Assembly (NCBI GenBank): GCA_043810595.1
Contig: JBDRNX010000003.1
Span: 1 to 21,607 of the forward strand
Length of the DNA stretch: 21,607 nt
DNA from: JAWABC01 sp043810595
Lineage (GTDB): Archaea; Nanobdellota; Nanobdellia; SCGC-AAA011-G17; VGLX01
Direction: 5' to 3'
Shown here one piece after another: positions 7,959 through 14,904 of this stretch (positions are counted from its first letter, which is position 1; every line of letters begins with the position of its first letter). A program made the translations under genes and the position numbers. The notes below the pieces were generated by a model, which did no database searches, was not told the origin of the DNA, and saw only the letters and a list, made by a program, of their open reading frames with translations.

Positions 7959-9030
7959 TCAATACCTGCTGAAATCAATCTTCTCAGGATAATAGACGCC
8001 CTTGTTATTCTCCAACAGCCACAAATCATGCTTCATCATCATACTAACAAGCTCGTTCAAACTTACCTTAGGCTCCCAACCAAGGTCCTTGTTTATCTTA
8101 CCGTAATCACCTTGCAACTGCTCGACGTCAGCAGGCCTGAAGTACTTTGGGCTTACATCAACGACTACCTTACCAGTGCGCTTATCCACACCTTTCCCGT
8201 TAAGACCCTCACCAACCCACTCAATATCCATACCAACCTCCCTAAAAGCCAACTCGGTGAAATGCCTTATCGAATTAGTCTTATTTGTTGCAACAAGATA
8301 GGTTTCAGGCTTATCATGCTGAAGCATCATCCACATAGCCCTAACATAGTCGCCAGCAAAACCCCAGTCACGCTCAGCAGATAGATTGCCTAGAGAAAAT
8401 TTCTCCTCCAAACCCTTGCTAATCTTGGCAACGTTATGAGTAATCTTGCGAGTAACGAACTCCAAGCCACGTCTTGGTGACTCGTGATTGAACAAAATGC
8501 CTGAGACAGCAAATATATCAAAGCTCTCACGATAGTTTACTGTCAGGTCATGAGCCACGACCTTGTAGCAGCCGTAAGGGCTCCTCGGCCAGAACGGCGT
8601 TTTCTCTGTCTGAGGAACTTCCTGCACCTGGCCGAACATCTCAGAAGAAGAGGCCTGATAAAATTTTATGCCGCCGTCCATAGCCCTGATGGCTTCAAGC
8701 ATCTTGTGAGCTCCCAAACCAGTAATTTCAGCAGTGGTCATCGGGAAGTCCCAAGAATTAGGAACAAAAGACTGGGCGCCTAAGTTGTAAACCTCATCGG
8801 GGTTGGCAATCTTCAGAGCGTTAACCAAAGAACTCTGGTCGGTAAGGTCCCCTTGAATCCTGTGAATGTCATCCTTAATGTGCTCTAGCCTGTTATCATT
8901 CATTACGCTTGTCCTTCTAAACAAACCATAAACCTCATAACCCTTATGCAACAAAAACTCAGCAAGGTAAGAACCGTCTGCCCTTTTATAAAACTTGGCC
9001 GGTTATACCTGTAACGAGTGCTCTTTTCAT
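7959..9030 (-). CDS. gmd: GDP-mannose 4,6-dehydratase, reading frame interrupted by 16 bases
   Basis: Gmd converts GDP-D-mannose to GDP-4-keto-6-deoxy-D-mannose using bound NADP. The start ATG at 9030 has a GGGGGTG ribosome binding site eight bases upstream and encodes MKRALVTGITGQ, the canonical Gmd N-terminus. The frame then meets a stop. The expected continuation DGSYLAEFLLHKGYEVYG resumes after exactly 16 extra bases (8978-8993) in another frame and runs without interruption to the stop at 7959. Without them the protein is 351 aa, normal for the family, with SSSEMFG and catalytic SPYGCYK (Y147, K151 of the restored protein). Without the first exon only a TTG-started 331-aa form lacking the GxxGxxG NADP loop is open. 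It lies 21 bases after the 3-dehydrase, its likely pathway partner. The interruption may be a micro-intron, a mutation or an assembly error. Confidence 0.9.
8978..8993 (-). other. Candidate 16-nt micro-intron (or frameshifting insertion) in gmd
   Basis: The minus strand reads TTTTATAAAAGGGCAG between ..GGCCAAG and ACGGTTCT... Boundaries can slide by up to two bases because of a shared AG. Removal restores G-Q-D-G-S-Y-L, the conserved Gmd glycine loop. The surrounding RNA can pair as: 9010-9006 with 8969-8965, 9004-9000 with 8976-8972, a central helix 8999-8996 with 8983-8980 (three Watson-Crick pairs plus one A-G), and 8992-8990 with 8986-8984. This leaves three-base bulges at 8995-8993 and 8979-8977. 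That resembles the bulge-helix-bulge substrate of archaeal splicing endonuclease. Being an intron is a hypothesis. Confidence 0.5.
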
Positions 9031-9038
9031 GTCTTCAA

Positions 9039-9045
9039 CACCCCC
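9039..9045 (-). promoter_or_regulatory. Ribosome binding site of gmd
   Basis: GGGGGTG on the minus strand ends eight bases before the ATG at 9030. It fixes the translation start upstream of the 16-base interruption and so argues that the first 36 bases of coding sequence are still meant to be translated. Confidence 0.65.
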
Positions 9046-9051
9046 ATCAAG

Positions 9052-10266
9052 TTACCTAACATCTTTCAACACCTTCCAAAAACTATCAACAATCTTATCC
9101 AAATCAGCCCTCTTAAGATACTGATGACAACCTATGTAAAAACCATTCCTCCCGACGAAATCAGCGTTAGGCAGTTTACCCTCATACATCTCCTTGAGAT
9201 GACGGTAGGCAGGCTGCTGAGTCGGAATGGAACCGAACAAAGGCCTTGTCTCAATGCCTTCCCTCTCGAGGGCGTTCCTCAACCAGTCAGGAGAGATTTT
9301 GGGATCACTAACAACAACGGGATAAGCAAGATAACTTATGTCCTCAGAATGAACAGGAAGCTGCAAAACATTGGAAAAGATTTCAAGATGATCGTTAAGA
9401 TACTTAACATTCCTCTGCCTTAAGTCCTTATTATCAGCAAACTGCTTGAGCTGGACTACACCAAGAGCGCCGGAAATCTCAGTCGTCTTAAAATTATAAC
9501 CGACAACCTCATGAGTGAACCTAGGGTCGTAAGGCTCATCAATCTTAGCACAAAGAGTAGTCCTGTTACAAGTAAAACAATCGCAAACACGTCCGTTAGT
9601 CTTAATCTTACGAGCCATCTTAGCAACATCCAAATCATCTGTGTTCAACGCACCCATCTCACCTACCTGAATGTTATGGGCAACGTAAAAACTGAAAGCA
9701 GAAAGATCAGAAAGAGAACCTGTCTTCTTACCCTTAGTCCTCTTACCATTGTAAACAGAACCGTGAGCCTGAGCAGAATCCTCAAAAACAAACAAACCAT
9801 AAGCATCAGCAATATCCTTGATCCCGTCCATATCACAAGGATAACCCATCAAATGAACAGGCATGATACCAATATAATCCTCATTATGCTTCAAATCAGG
9901 AAGGGCATCTATGCTATCGGGAGTAATACCAAAAGTTTTCCTATCCACATCAACAAAAACCGGCCCAAAACCAGCATGAACAATCGAATTGACCGTAGCT
10001 ATGTAAGTAAGCGGGCTTGTGATGACCTTACTCCCCGTCTTATAGTCACGGGAATACTTAAGAGCTGTCAAACCAGCAATCAAAGCAGAAGACCCTGAAT
10101 TGAAAGCAACAGAATAATTTGTGCCGACAAACTTAGCCCATTCATTCTCGAACTGCCTAACAAAACGGCCCTCAGAAAGCCTGTTTGAGTCAAGCACCTC
10201 GTTAATGGCTGCCCTCTCTTCTTTACCAATCCTGAAATCACCAACTTGAATAATCCCCATAGACAT
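9052..10266 (-). CDS. PLP-dependent NDP-sugar 3-dehydrase (ColD/RfbH-like, DegT superfamily)
   Basis: A 404-aa DegT/DnrJ/EryC1 fold protein. The segment FSFYVAHNIQVGEMG has His (H197) where aminotransferases carry the PLP-binding Lys; this swap marks the 3-dehydrases ColD and RfbH/E1, which remove the C3 hydroxyl from a 4-keto-6-deoxy sugar. After it comes a Cys-rich run with C228, C230, C233 and C239 (CxCx2Cx5C), at the place where RfbH/E1 has the CxCx7C of its [2Fe-2S] motif; the distant first Cys of E1 appears to be Ser/Ala here (S164-A165). Next to gmd, its substrate is probably GDP-4-keto-6-deoxymannose. The ATG at 10266 lies about 20 bases after a TATA box, so the mRNA may be leaderless; ATG at 10260 is an alternative start. 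No ColC-type reductase is in the window. Confidence 0.87.
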   Translation of the reverse strand: MSMGIIQVGDFRIGKEERAAINEVLDSNRLSEGRFVRQFENEWAKFVGTNYSVAFNSGSSALIAGLTALKYSRDYKTGSKVITSPLTYIATVNSIVHAGFGPVFVDVDRKTFGITPDSIDALPDLKHNEDYIGIMPVHLMGYPCDMDGIKDIADAYGLFVFEDSAQAHGSVYNGKRTKGKKTGSLSDLSAFSFYVAHNIQVGEMGALNTDDLDVAKMARKIKTNGRVCDCFTCNRTTLCAKIDEPYDPRFTHEVVGYNFKTTEISGALGVVQLKQFADNKDLRQRNVKYLNDHLEIFSNVLQLPVHSEDISYLAYPVVVSDPKISPDWLRNALEREGIETRPLFGSIPTQQPAYRHLKEMYEGKLPNADFVGRNGFYIGCHQYLKRADLDKIVDSFWKVLKDVR

Positions 10267-10284
10267 CGGTAAACATAGATGACC

Positions 10285-10292
10285 ATTTATAA
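10285..10292 (-). promoter_or_regulatory. TATA box of the 3-dehydrase/gmd operon
   Basis: TTATAAAT on the minus strand is 19-26 bases before the ATG at 10266, a spacing that implies a leaderless transcript. It is back to back with the plus-strand TATA box of the mannose synthase gene in the same divergent intergenic region. Confidence 0.6.
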
Positions 10293-10308
10293 GTTTTTAT
10301 GCACAGCA

Positions 10309-10320
10309 AAATATATAAAC
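10309..10320 (+). promoter_or_regulatory. TATA box of the polyprenyl-P mannose synthase gene
   Basis: AAATATATAAAC on the plus strand predicts a transcription start near 10340. This gives a leader of about 22 bases that contains the GGGTG ribosome binding site (10353-10357) used for the TTG start at 10363. Confidence 0.6.
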
Positions 10321-10362
10321 AGAAGAGCAAAAAATTAAGTGATTCAAAACAAGGGTGTAAAA

Positions 10363-11085
10363 TTGAAGGTATGCGTAATAATACCAACGTACAACGAAAG
10401 AGGGAACATAACAAGACTGATACCCAAACTGCAAGAAGTCTTCAAAAAAATAAAAGACTTCGACATGAACATCCTCGTCGTTGATGACAACAGCCCTGAC
10501 GGCACATCAGACGTTGTTGAGCAATTCTCAAAACAATACAAAAACGTTTTCCTTTTAAAAAGGGAGAAGAAAGAAGGGCTGGGAGCAGCATACCTCGCAG
10601 GATTCGACGAAGCAATAAACAAGATAAAAGCAGACGTAATAGTGCAGATGGACGCAGACTTCTCACACAACCCAGAAGTAATGCCCACCCTAGTCAACCA
10701 CATAAAAGAAAACGACCTGGTAATAGGATCGAGGTATGTTGAAGGTGGCGGAGTGGTAAACTGGAACATCATGAGAAAAACAATAAGCAAGGGTGGGAAC
10801 TTCATCGCAAGATGGGTAGCAAACCTAAACCCGATAAACGACTGCACATCAGGCTACAGGGCGATAAGGGTAGAGCTTGTGAAGAAAATGGACAAAAAAA
10901 ACATAAGCATATTTGGGTATGCATTTTTAATGACGCTGCTTTACGAGGCAAAAAGAAACCGAGCAAAAATAAAAGAAACACCGATAACATTCGTAGACAG
11001 AACAGAAGGAAGCTCAAAAATGGGAGTAAAAGACATAGTACAGTTCTTCATAACCTGCGTAAGATTCAGACTCAAGAACCTATGA
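10363..11085 (+). CDS. Polyprenyl (dolichyl)-phosphate mannose synthase, DPM1-like GT2
   Basis: A 240-aa GT-A enzyme that probably makes polyprenyl-phosphate-mannose from GDP-mannose for GT-C transferases. Motifs: MKVCVIIPTYNE at the start, VVDDNSPDGT (D41, D42), and QMDADFSHNPE (D97, D99), the DPM1 signature. It ends near residue 240 without membrane segments, like the catalytic-subunit-only type. The TTG start at 10363 was chosen because GGGTG lies five bases upstream and the protein then begins exactly at the conserved domain; a GTG at 10339 would add eight residues and would be read only from a leaderless mRNA. Its 3' end overlaps the convergent methyltransferase by six bases. Confidence 0.88.
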   Translation: MKVCVIIPTYNERGNITRLIPKLQEVFKKIKDFDMNILVVDDNSPDGTSDVVEQFSKQYKNVFLLKREKKEGLGAAYLAGFDEAINKIKADVIVQMDADFSHNPEVMPTLVNHIKENDLVIGSRYVEGGGVVNWNIMRKTISKGGNFIARWVANLNPINDCTSGYRAIRVELVKKMDKKNISIFGYAFLMTLLYEAKRNRAKIKETPITFVDRTEGSSKMGVKDIVQFFITCVRFRLKNL

Positions 11086-11712
11086 ATTCTTTATAACAAC
11101 TGTATGATGGATTAAAGCGCCACGCAAAGGCCACTTAACATCCACCAAAGAAAAACCATTCCTCTCAACAACACCCTTAACCCATCTTTTTGACTTAATC
11201 AAAGAAGGCTCTTCGGGAAACATCCTGAAAACGCTGAGAAACCTAATAAGTAGAGCAACGGGACCGTACCTCGGCGGCCAGAAAAGAACAGCCTTGCCAC
11301 CCCTCTTCAAAACACGATTAAACTCATTAAGTATAACATCAAGCTCCCCCTGCCGGAAATGCTCCATCAAACCAACATTCCATATGCCGTCAAGGGAATT
11401 ATCCCTAAAAGGAAGCCGCAAAACATCACCGTTAACACGATAATCCACAATTTTCGGCTGATCATGAAAGATTATGTCAGCAATATCCATAGCAACAAAC
11501 TTACGTCCACGCTTAGGAATCTTAACGCTGGTCTGAGAAGTGCCAGAACCGGAATCTAAAAACACGCCATCATGAGGAAAGTTCTCATCAAGAGACTTAG
11601 CAACGTCATTAGCAATAACGTTAGCCCTGAAAAAAACAAAAACCTTATTCAAAAAAGACCTGTTCAAGTTTTTCCAATGCGCATTCCAATTACTCTCGTT
11701 ATTTTTTATCAT
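11080..11712 (-). CDS. Class I SAM-dependent methyltransferase
   Basis: A 210-aa protein with a Rossmann methyltransferase domain: motif I VFLDSGSGTS (about 50-59), an acidic residue at the end of strand 2 (VAMDIAD), GDVLRLPF, and the post-motif segment WNVGLMEHF typical of the Methyltransf_11/UbiE-like group. It is last in a tightly coupled operon: its ATG at 11712 lies within the radical SAM gene (14-base overlap). The most likely role is methylation of a sugar or of a glycan-linked lipid, from context only. An upstream in-frame TTG at 11739 would add a nine-residue hydrophobic extension and is less likely. The substrate is unknown. Confidence 0.8.
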   Translation of the reverse strand: MIKNNESNWNAHWKNLNRSFLNKVFVFFRANVIANDVAKSLDENFPHDGVFLDSGSGTSQTSVKIPKRGRKFVAMDIADIIFHDQPKIVDYRVNGDVLRLPFRDNSLDGIWNVGLMEHFRQGELDVILNEFNRVLKRGGKAVLFWPPRYGPVALLIRFLSVFRMFPEEPSLIKSKRWVKGVVERNGFSLVDVKWPLRGALIHHTVVIKNS

Positions 11713-13129
11713 TCTTAACAACAAACTTAGCAAAAGCAAAACCAGACTTTATTATCTTCTTCCTAAGCAGAGGATCCTTCAACTTCTTGGTATAATACCA
11801 AACAATCCTAGGCCTGAAATAAAAGGAACGCCAGATCTTCTTGTAATAAACCCCAAGCTGCGCCCTCGTGAAACCATTAGGGATGAAATTGTCTGTGTTA
11901 AACATGTTAACCTTACCCCAATCAGGATCAAAAGAACCGTACTGCGGAGCAAGCTCCCAAGCACGGGTACCGGGCAGAGGAGTGAAATAAGTCATGTGAA
12001 AATCAGTCATGGGAACACGCTTAATAAAATCCCACGTCTCCTTGATAGTCTGCTCAGTCTCACCGAAATTACCGAGCATAAAAAGACCCTTAACACCAAT
12101 ACCAACCTTATTGGTAAGCCTGACAGCACGCTCATTCTGCTCAACAGTAACACCCTTGTTCAGGATATCAAGAATCTTCTGAGAACCAGACTCCAAACCA
12201 TAATTAACCTGCCAACAACCAGCCTGCTTCGCAAGCCTCAAAGTTTCCTCATCAACCACGTCAACACGGCCCATACAAGACCATGTAATGTCAATCTTCT
12301 CATCGATGATGGTCTTAGATATATCCCTCATACGATTCTTGAAAACAAGAAAGTTATCATCCTCAATGAACAAGTCCTTAATACCATAATTATCAATCAG
12401 ATACTTAATCATTTTAATCACATAAGGAGCGGAATACGCACGGCAGAGGTTACCAAAAACACTTTTCTCACAAAAAACACACTGACCAGGACAACCACGA
12501 GAAGTTATCAGCAACGTAGCGGGAGAACGATACAAGCTGTCAGCAGCAGGCTGGTAATACTTAACAAGATTCGGAAGCAGGTCCCATGCAGGTATGGGAA
12601 TCTCATCAAGATTCTTAATGTAAGGCCTGCGCTCAGTCATCAAAACCTTCTTACCCTTCTTAAGAACCAAACCCTTTATGTTGTCAATATTCTTTTTCTT
12701 GTCAAGATGCTCCAACAACTCAACAACAGTATATTCGCCCTCACCATAAACACCCACATCAAAACAATCAAAGCGCTCAAAGGTCTCAAGCGGCGCTGCA
12801 TTAAGATGCGGACCGCCAAGGATAACCTTGATGTCCTTGTTCTGCTTCTTAACCTCGTTAGCAATCTCAACAGCATTGAAAACAGCCATGGTGGTAGAAG
12901 TAATGCCAAGGTAATCAGGGCTAGCATCAAGAATCCTCTTAACGGTCTCCTGCCGGTTCAACTTCAGGGCAATGGCATCAAGAATCGAGGTATCATAACC
13001 CTTCTCCCTAGTAATAGCGGCAAGTATAGAAATGCCCAGAGGGGGGAGCTCACTACCGCTCTCACCCAAAGCATTATATAAATCCTTCAAAGTCAATGTA
13101 GGATTCAGAAACATAACCTTCTTCTTCAT
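11699..13129 (-). CDS. B12-binding-domain radical SAM protein
   Basis: A 476-aa protein of the class with an N-terminal B12-binding-like Rossmann region (about 1-145) followed by a radical SAM domain whose [4Fe-4S] motif is SRGCPGQCVFC (C213, C217, C220). The segment LPPLGISILAAITREKGYD at the start and GGPHLNAAP are typical of this family. The cobalamin-ligand motif DxHxxG is not evident, so B12 binding is uncertain. The start ATG overlaps the stop of the preceding GT-C gene in an ATGA arrangement. Family members methylate unactivated carbons or phosphinates, or rearrange lipids and sugars. Here a modification of the glycan or its lipid carrier is inferred from neighbours only. Confidence 0.85.
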   Translation of the reverse strand: MKKKVMFLNPTLTLKDLYNALGESGSELPPLGISILAAITREKGYDTSILDAIALKLNRQETVKRILDASPDYLGITSTTMAVFNAVEIANEVKKQNKDIKVILGGPHLNAAPLETFERFDCFDVGVYGEGEYTVVELLEHLDKKKNIDNIKGLVLKKGKKVLMTERRPYIKNLDEIPIPAWDLLPNLVKYYQPAADSLYRSPATLLITSRGCPGQCVFCEKSVFGNLCRAYSAPYVIKMIKYLIDNYGIKDLFIEDDNFLVFKNRMRDISKTIIDEKIDITWSCMGRVDVVDEETLRLAKQAGCWQVNYGLESGSQKILDILNKGVTVEQNERAVRLTNKVGIGVKGLFMLGNFGETEQTIKETWDFIKRVPMTDFHMTYFTPLPGTRAWELAPQYGSFDPDWGKVNMFNTDNFIPNGFTRAQLGVYYKKIWRSFYFRPRIVWYYTKKLKDPLLRKKIIKSGFAFAKFVVKNDKK

Positions 13130-14871
13130 TTTTCCTTCAAACCCTTCAAGTCATAAACATAGTAAACATCATAACCCTGAATCTTGATCACGTCATTTGG
13201 CTCGTACTTGGCTTCAAAAGCCTTTCCCTCTTCGCCAAACAAATTCTGGTAAGGGCTCAAGAATAAATACCTTATGGTCTCATTGTTGGGATGATAATAC
13301 TGAATACGCTCAAGAAGAGTGGGAGCCCTGCCATAATTCTGCTCAAAATAGGTGTCAAACTGGAAGTTGGTAAGATGCTGCGAATGCATTATGTAAAAAT
13401 GGATCACGTCAGAAGGACCGTAAAAAGTATCATCGCCAGCAAGCCTGGGCTGGAGATAGGAAAAAAGAACCTTGGAAGAGAGACCGCTGAGCTCAGAAGA
13501 CTTGAAGGCCACACAATCATCGCTCTTAAACAAACAATAAGCATCGTTAAGCGTAACAAAATAAGGGGAGCTGGAAAGGGCGATGTAAAAAGAAACACCG
13601 ACGTAAGCTACCATGAAAACAAAAAAGAAAACCCTGTGCTTAAGCTTCAACAGGTTAGGCAAGGAAACCCCTTTCTCAGAGAGGGACATGCCCATGAGGA
13701 AAATGAAAAAGAACAGGAAAGGAGTAGCAAGCCTGTGAATATCCATAAACTGGAAGAAAAAAGAAAGAAGAATACCCATAAGAGTGAAGTAAAGAATGAA
13801 ATTATCAAACCGGGTCTTACCCTTCTTGAAAACCAAAGCAACCAGAAGAATAAATGCGAAGATAAAAAGGATCGTGTCCAAGAAATTAATGGTCGTGAAA
13901 AAGCTTGAGAAATACTTATAGACACCAGCAAGGCTGAAGTTAACTGCAGACATCTCGCTGTTGAACTGCTGATAAATCCTGTAAGTGTCGTAAACATTCT
14001 TCGGATTAAAGCCGAAAGGAAGCAGGAAGAAAAACAGGAAAGCGACAACAGAATAAAGGATTGTCTTCTTAAAAGACTTAAGCTTAACCTCCACTTCAGA
14101 AAACTTCTCAGCAAACTTAAGCTCCAAAGTCTTAAAAATAGACTTCAGGTAATGCATAACCTCAGCAAAATACTTGCTCAAAAAGATTCCAATGCCAAAA
14201 ATAACAAAAATGCCAGCAGTCTCCTTAGCAGCCTGAGACAATCCAAAGAAAGAAAAACACAACACAAAATAAACCAGCTCCCTCTTCGAAGCCTTCTCAG
14301 CGTTATAAGCAAGCCACAAAAAAATCAGCGAAGCTACAAGGAAAACCCAAAAAACAATATCAGTCCGAATCCACCTGCTGTAAACCAAAACCTGGGGGTA
14401 AAAAGCAAAAAAAGCAGTCACGAAAGTAGCAGAGTACCTATCAAGCATTAGAAAAGCAAGAAGTGAAATAAGCAAAAAGAAAATTATGCCAAAAAAATAC
14501 ATCGGAAGGTGGCAGAAACGCTCACCCTTAGTCAAAGCCTCACCAATCAAAAGCTCCCTGCCAGGATAAAAAAGGGGCTTAACTTCGGAAACCCCTGAAA
14601 AATCCTCGCCAGAAAGCATACAGCCAGCACCGATAAAATAATAACCAAGGGGGAAATTACCAACACTCAAAGCAGGATAGTAAGAGTGGGGATTAAAAAA
14701 AAGAAGACCTGCAGGAATGAAAGCAGAATCATCACTCCACAAACCCTCCTCGTTGTAATGAGAAAAACGAACATAAATACCCAGTATTAATATTATTACT
14801 AACAGGATTAACAACAGCTTGTCCCTTTTCAAATCAGAGAAAAAACCTCTCTTCTCAACAACCCCTTCCAT
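13126..14871 (-). CDS. GT-C membrane glycosyltransferase (GT39/ArnT-like)
   Basis: A 581-aa polytopic membrane protein with a first membrane segment at about 18-34, then the external acidic motif GLWSDDSAF (D47, D48), the equivalent of the WxDE site of GT-C enzymes. About ten more membrane segments follow, and an external-looking soluble C-terminal domain begins near residue 435. It should use a polyprenyl-phosphate sugar outside the cytoplasmic membrane. An insertion of about 45 residues after the acidic site carries Cys residues and may form an external subdomain. It is the first gene of the GT-C / radical SAM / methyltransferase operon and has its own TATA box. The donor and acceptor are unknown. 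Confidence 0.78.
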   Translation of the reverse strand: MEGVVEKRGFFSDLKRDKLLLILLVIILILGIYVRFSHYNEEGLWSDDSAFIPAGLLFFNPHSYYPALSVGNFPLGYYFIGAGCMLSGEDFSGVSEVKPLFYPGRELLIGEALTKGERFCHLPMYFFGIIFFLLISLLAFLMLDRYSATFVTAFFAFYPQVLVYSRWIRTDIVFWVFLVASLIFLWLAYNAEKASKRELVYFVLCFSFFGLSQAAKETAGIFVIFGIGIFLSKYFAEVMHYLKSIFKTLELKFAEKFSEVEVKLKSFKKTILYSVVAFLFFFLLPFGFNPKNVYDTYRIYQQFNSEMSAVNFSLAGVYKYFSSFFTTINFLDTILFIFAFILLVALVFKKGKTRFDNFILYFTLMGILLSFFFQFMDIHRLATPFLFFFIFLMGMSLSEKGVSLPNLLKLKHRVFFFVFMVAYVGVSFYIALSSSPYFVTLNDAYCLFKSDDCVAFKSSELSGLSSKVLFSYLQPRLAGDDTFYGPSDVIHFYIMHSQHLTNFQFDTYFEQNYGRAPTLLERIQYYHPNNETIRYLFLSPYQNLFGEEGKAFEAKYEPNDVIKIQGYDVYYVYDLKGLKEK

Positions 14872-14892
14872 AGAAAAAGACTAATGACCAAA

Positions 14893-14903
14893 GTATATAA
14901 AAA
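14893..14903 (-). promoter_or_regulatory. TATA box of the GT-C/radical SAM/methyltransferase operon
   Basis: TTTTTATATAC on the minus strand is 22-32 bases before the ATG at 14871. It is in the 33-base gap behind the kinase gene, so the operon can be transcribed separately from the kinase. Confidence 0.6.
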
Positions 14904-14904
14904 T

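Noticed and set aside
7959..8954. TTG at 8954 as the true gmd start
   Set aside because: It would omit the glycine-rich NADP loop and has no ribosome binding site, whereas the conserved N-terminus with a good site exists at 9030.
8981..8996. Programmed +1 frameshift in gmd instead of an intron
   Set aside because: A +1 shift at CAA-G-TTT would avoid stops but would insert F-Y-K-R-A into the conserved GITGQDGSYL loop, which should destroy NADP binding, and no typical slippery stimulator is seen. It remains formally possible.
10339..10362. GTG at 10339 as start of the mannose synthase
   Set aside because: TTG at 10363 has GGGTG five bases upstream and begins exactly at the conserved domain. 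The GTG would need a leaderless transcript.
11713..11739. Upstream TTG start of the methyltransferase
   Set aside because: It adds a hydrophobic nine-residue extension inside the radical SAM gene; ATG at 11712 fits the family better.
11996..13081. 361-codon open frame on the plus strand opposite the radical SAM gene
   Set aside because: Its translation is a low-complexity mix of N, T, L and I with no domain, and it lies wholly antisense to a clear radical SAM protein. The A/C strand bias explains the lack of stops.
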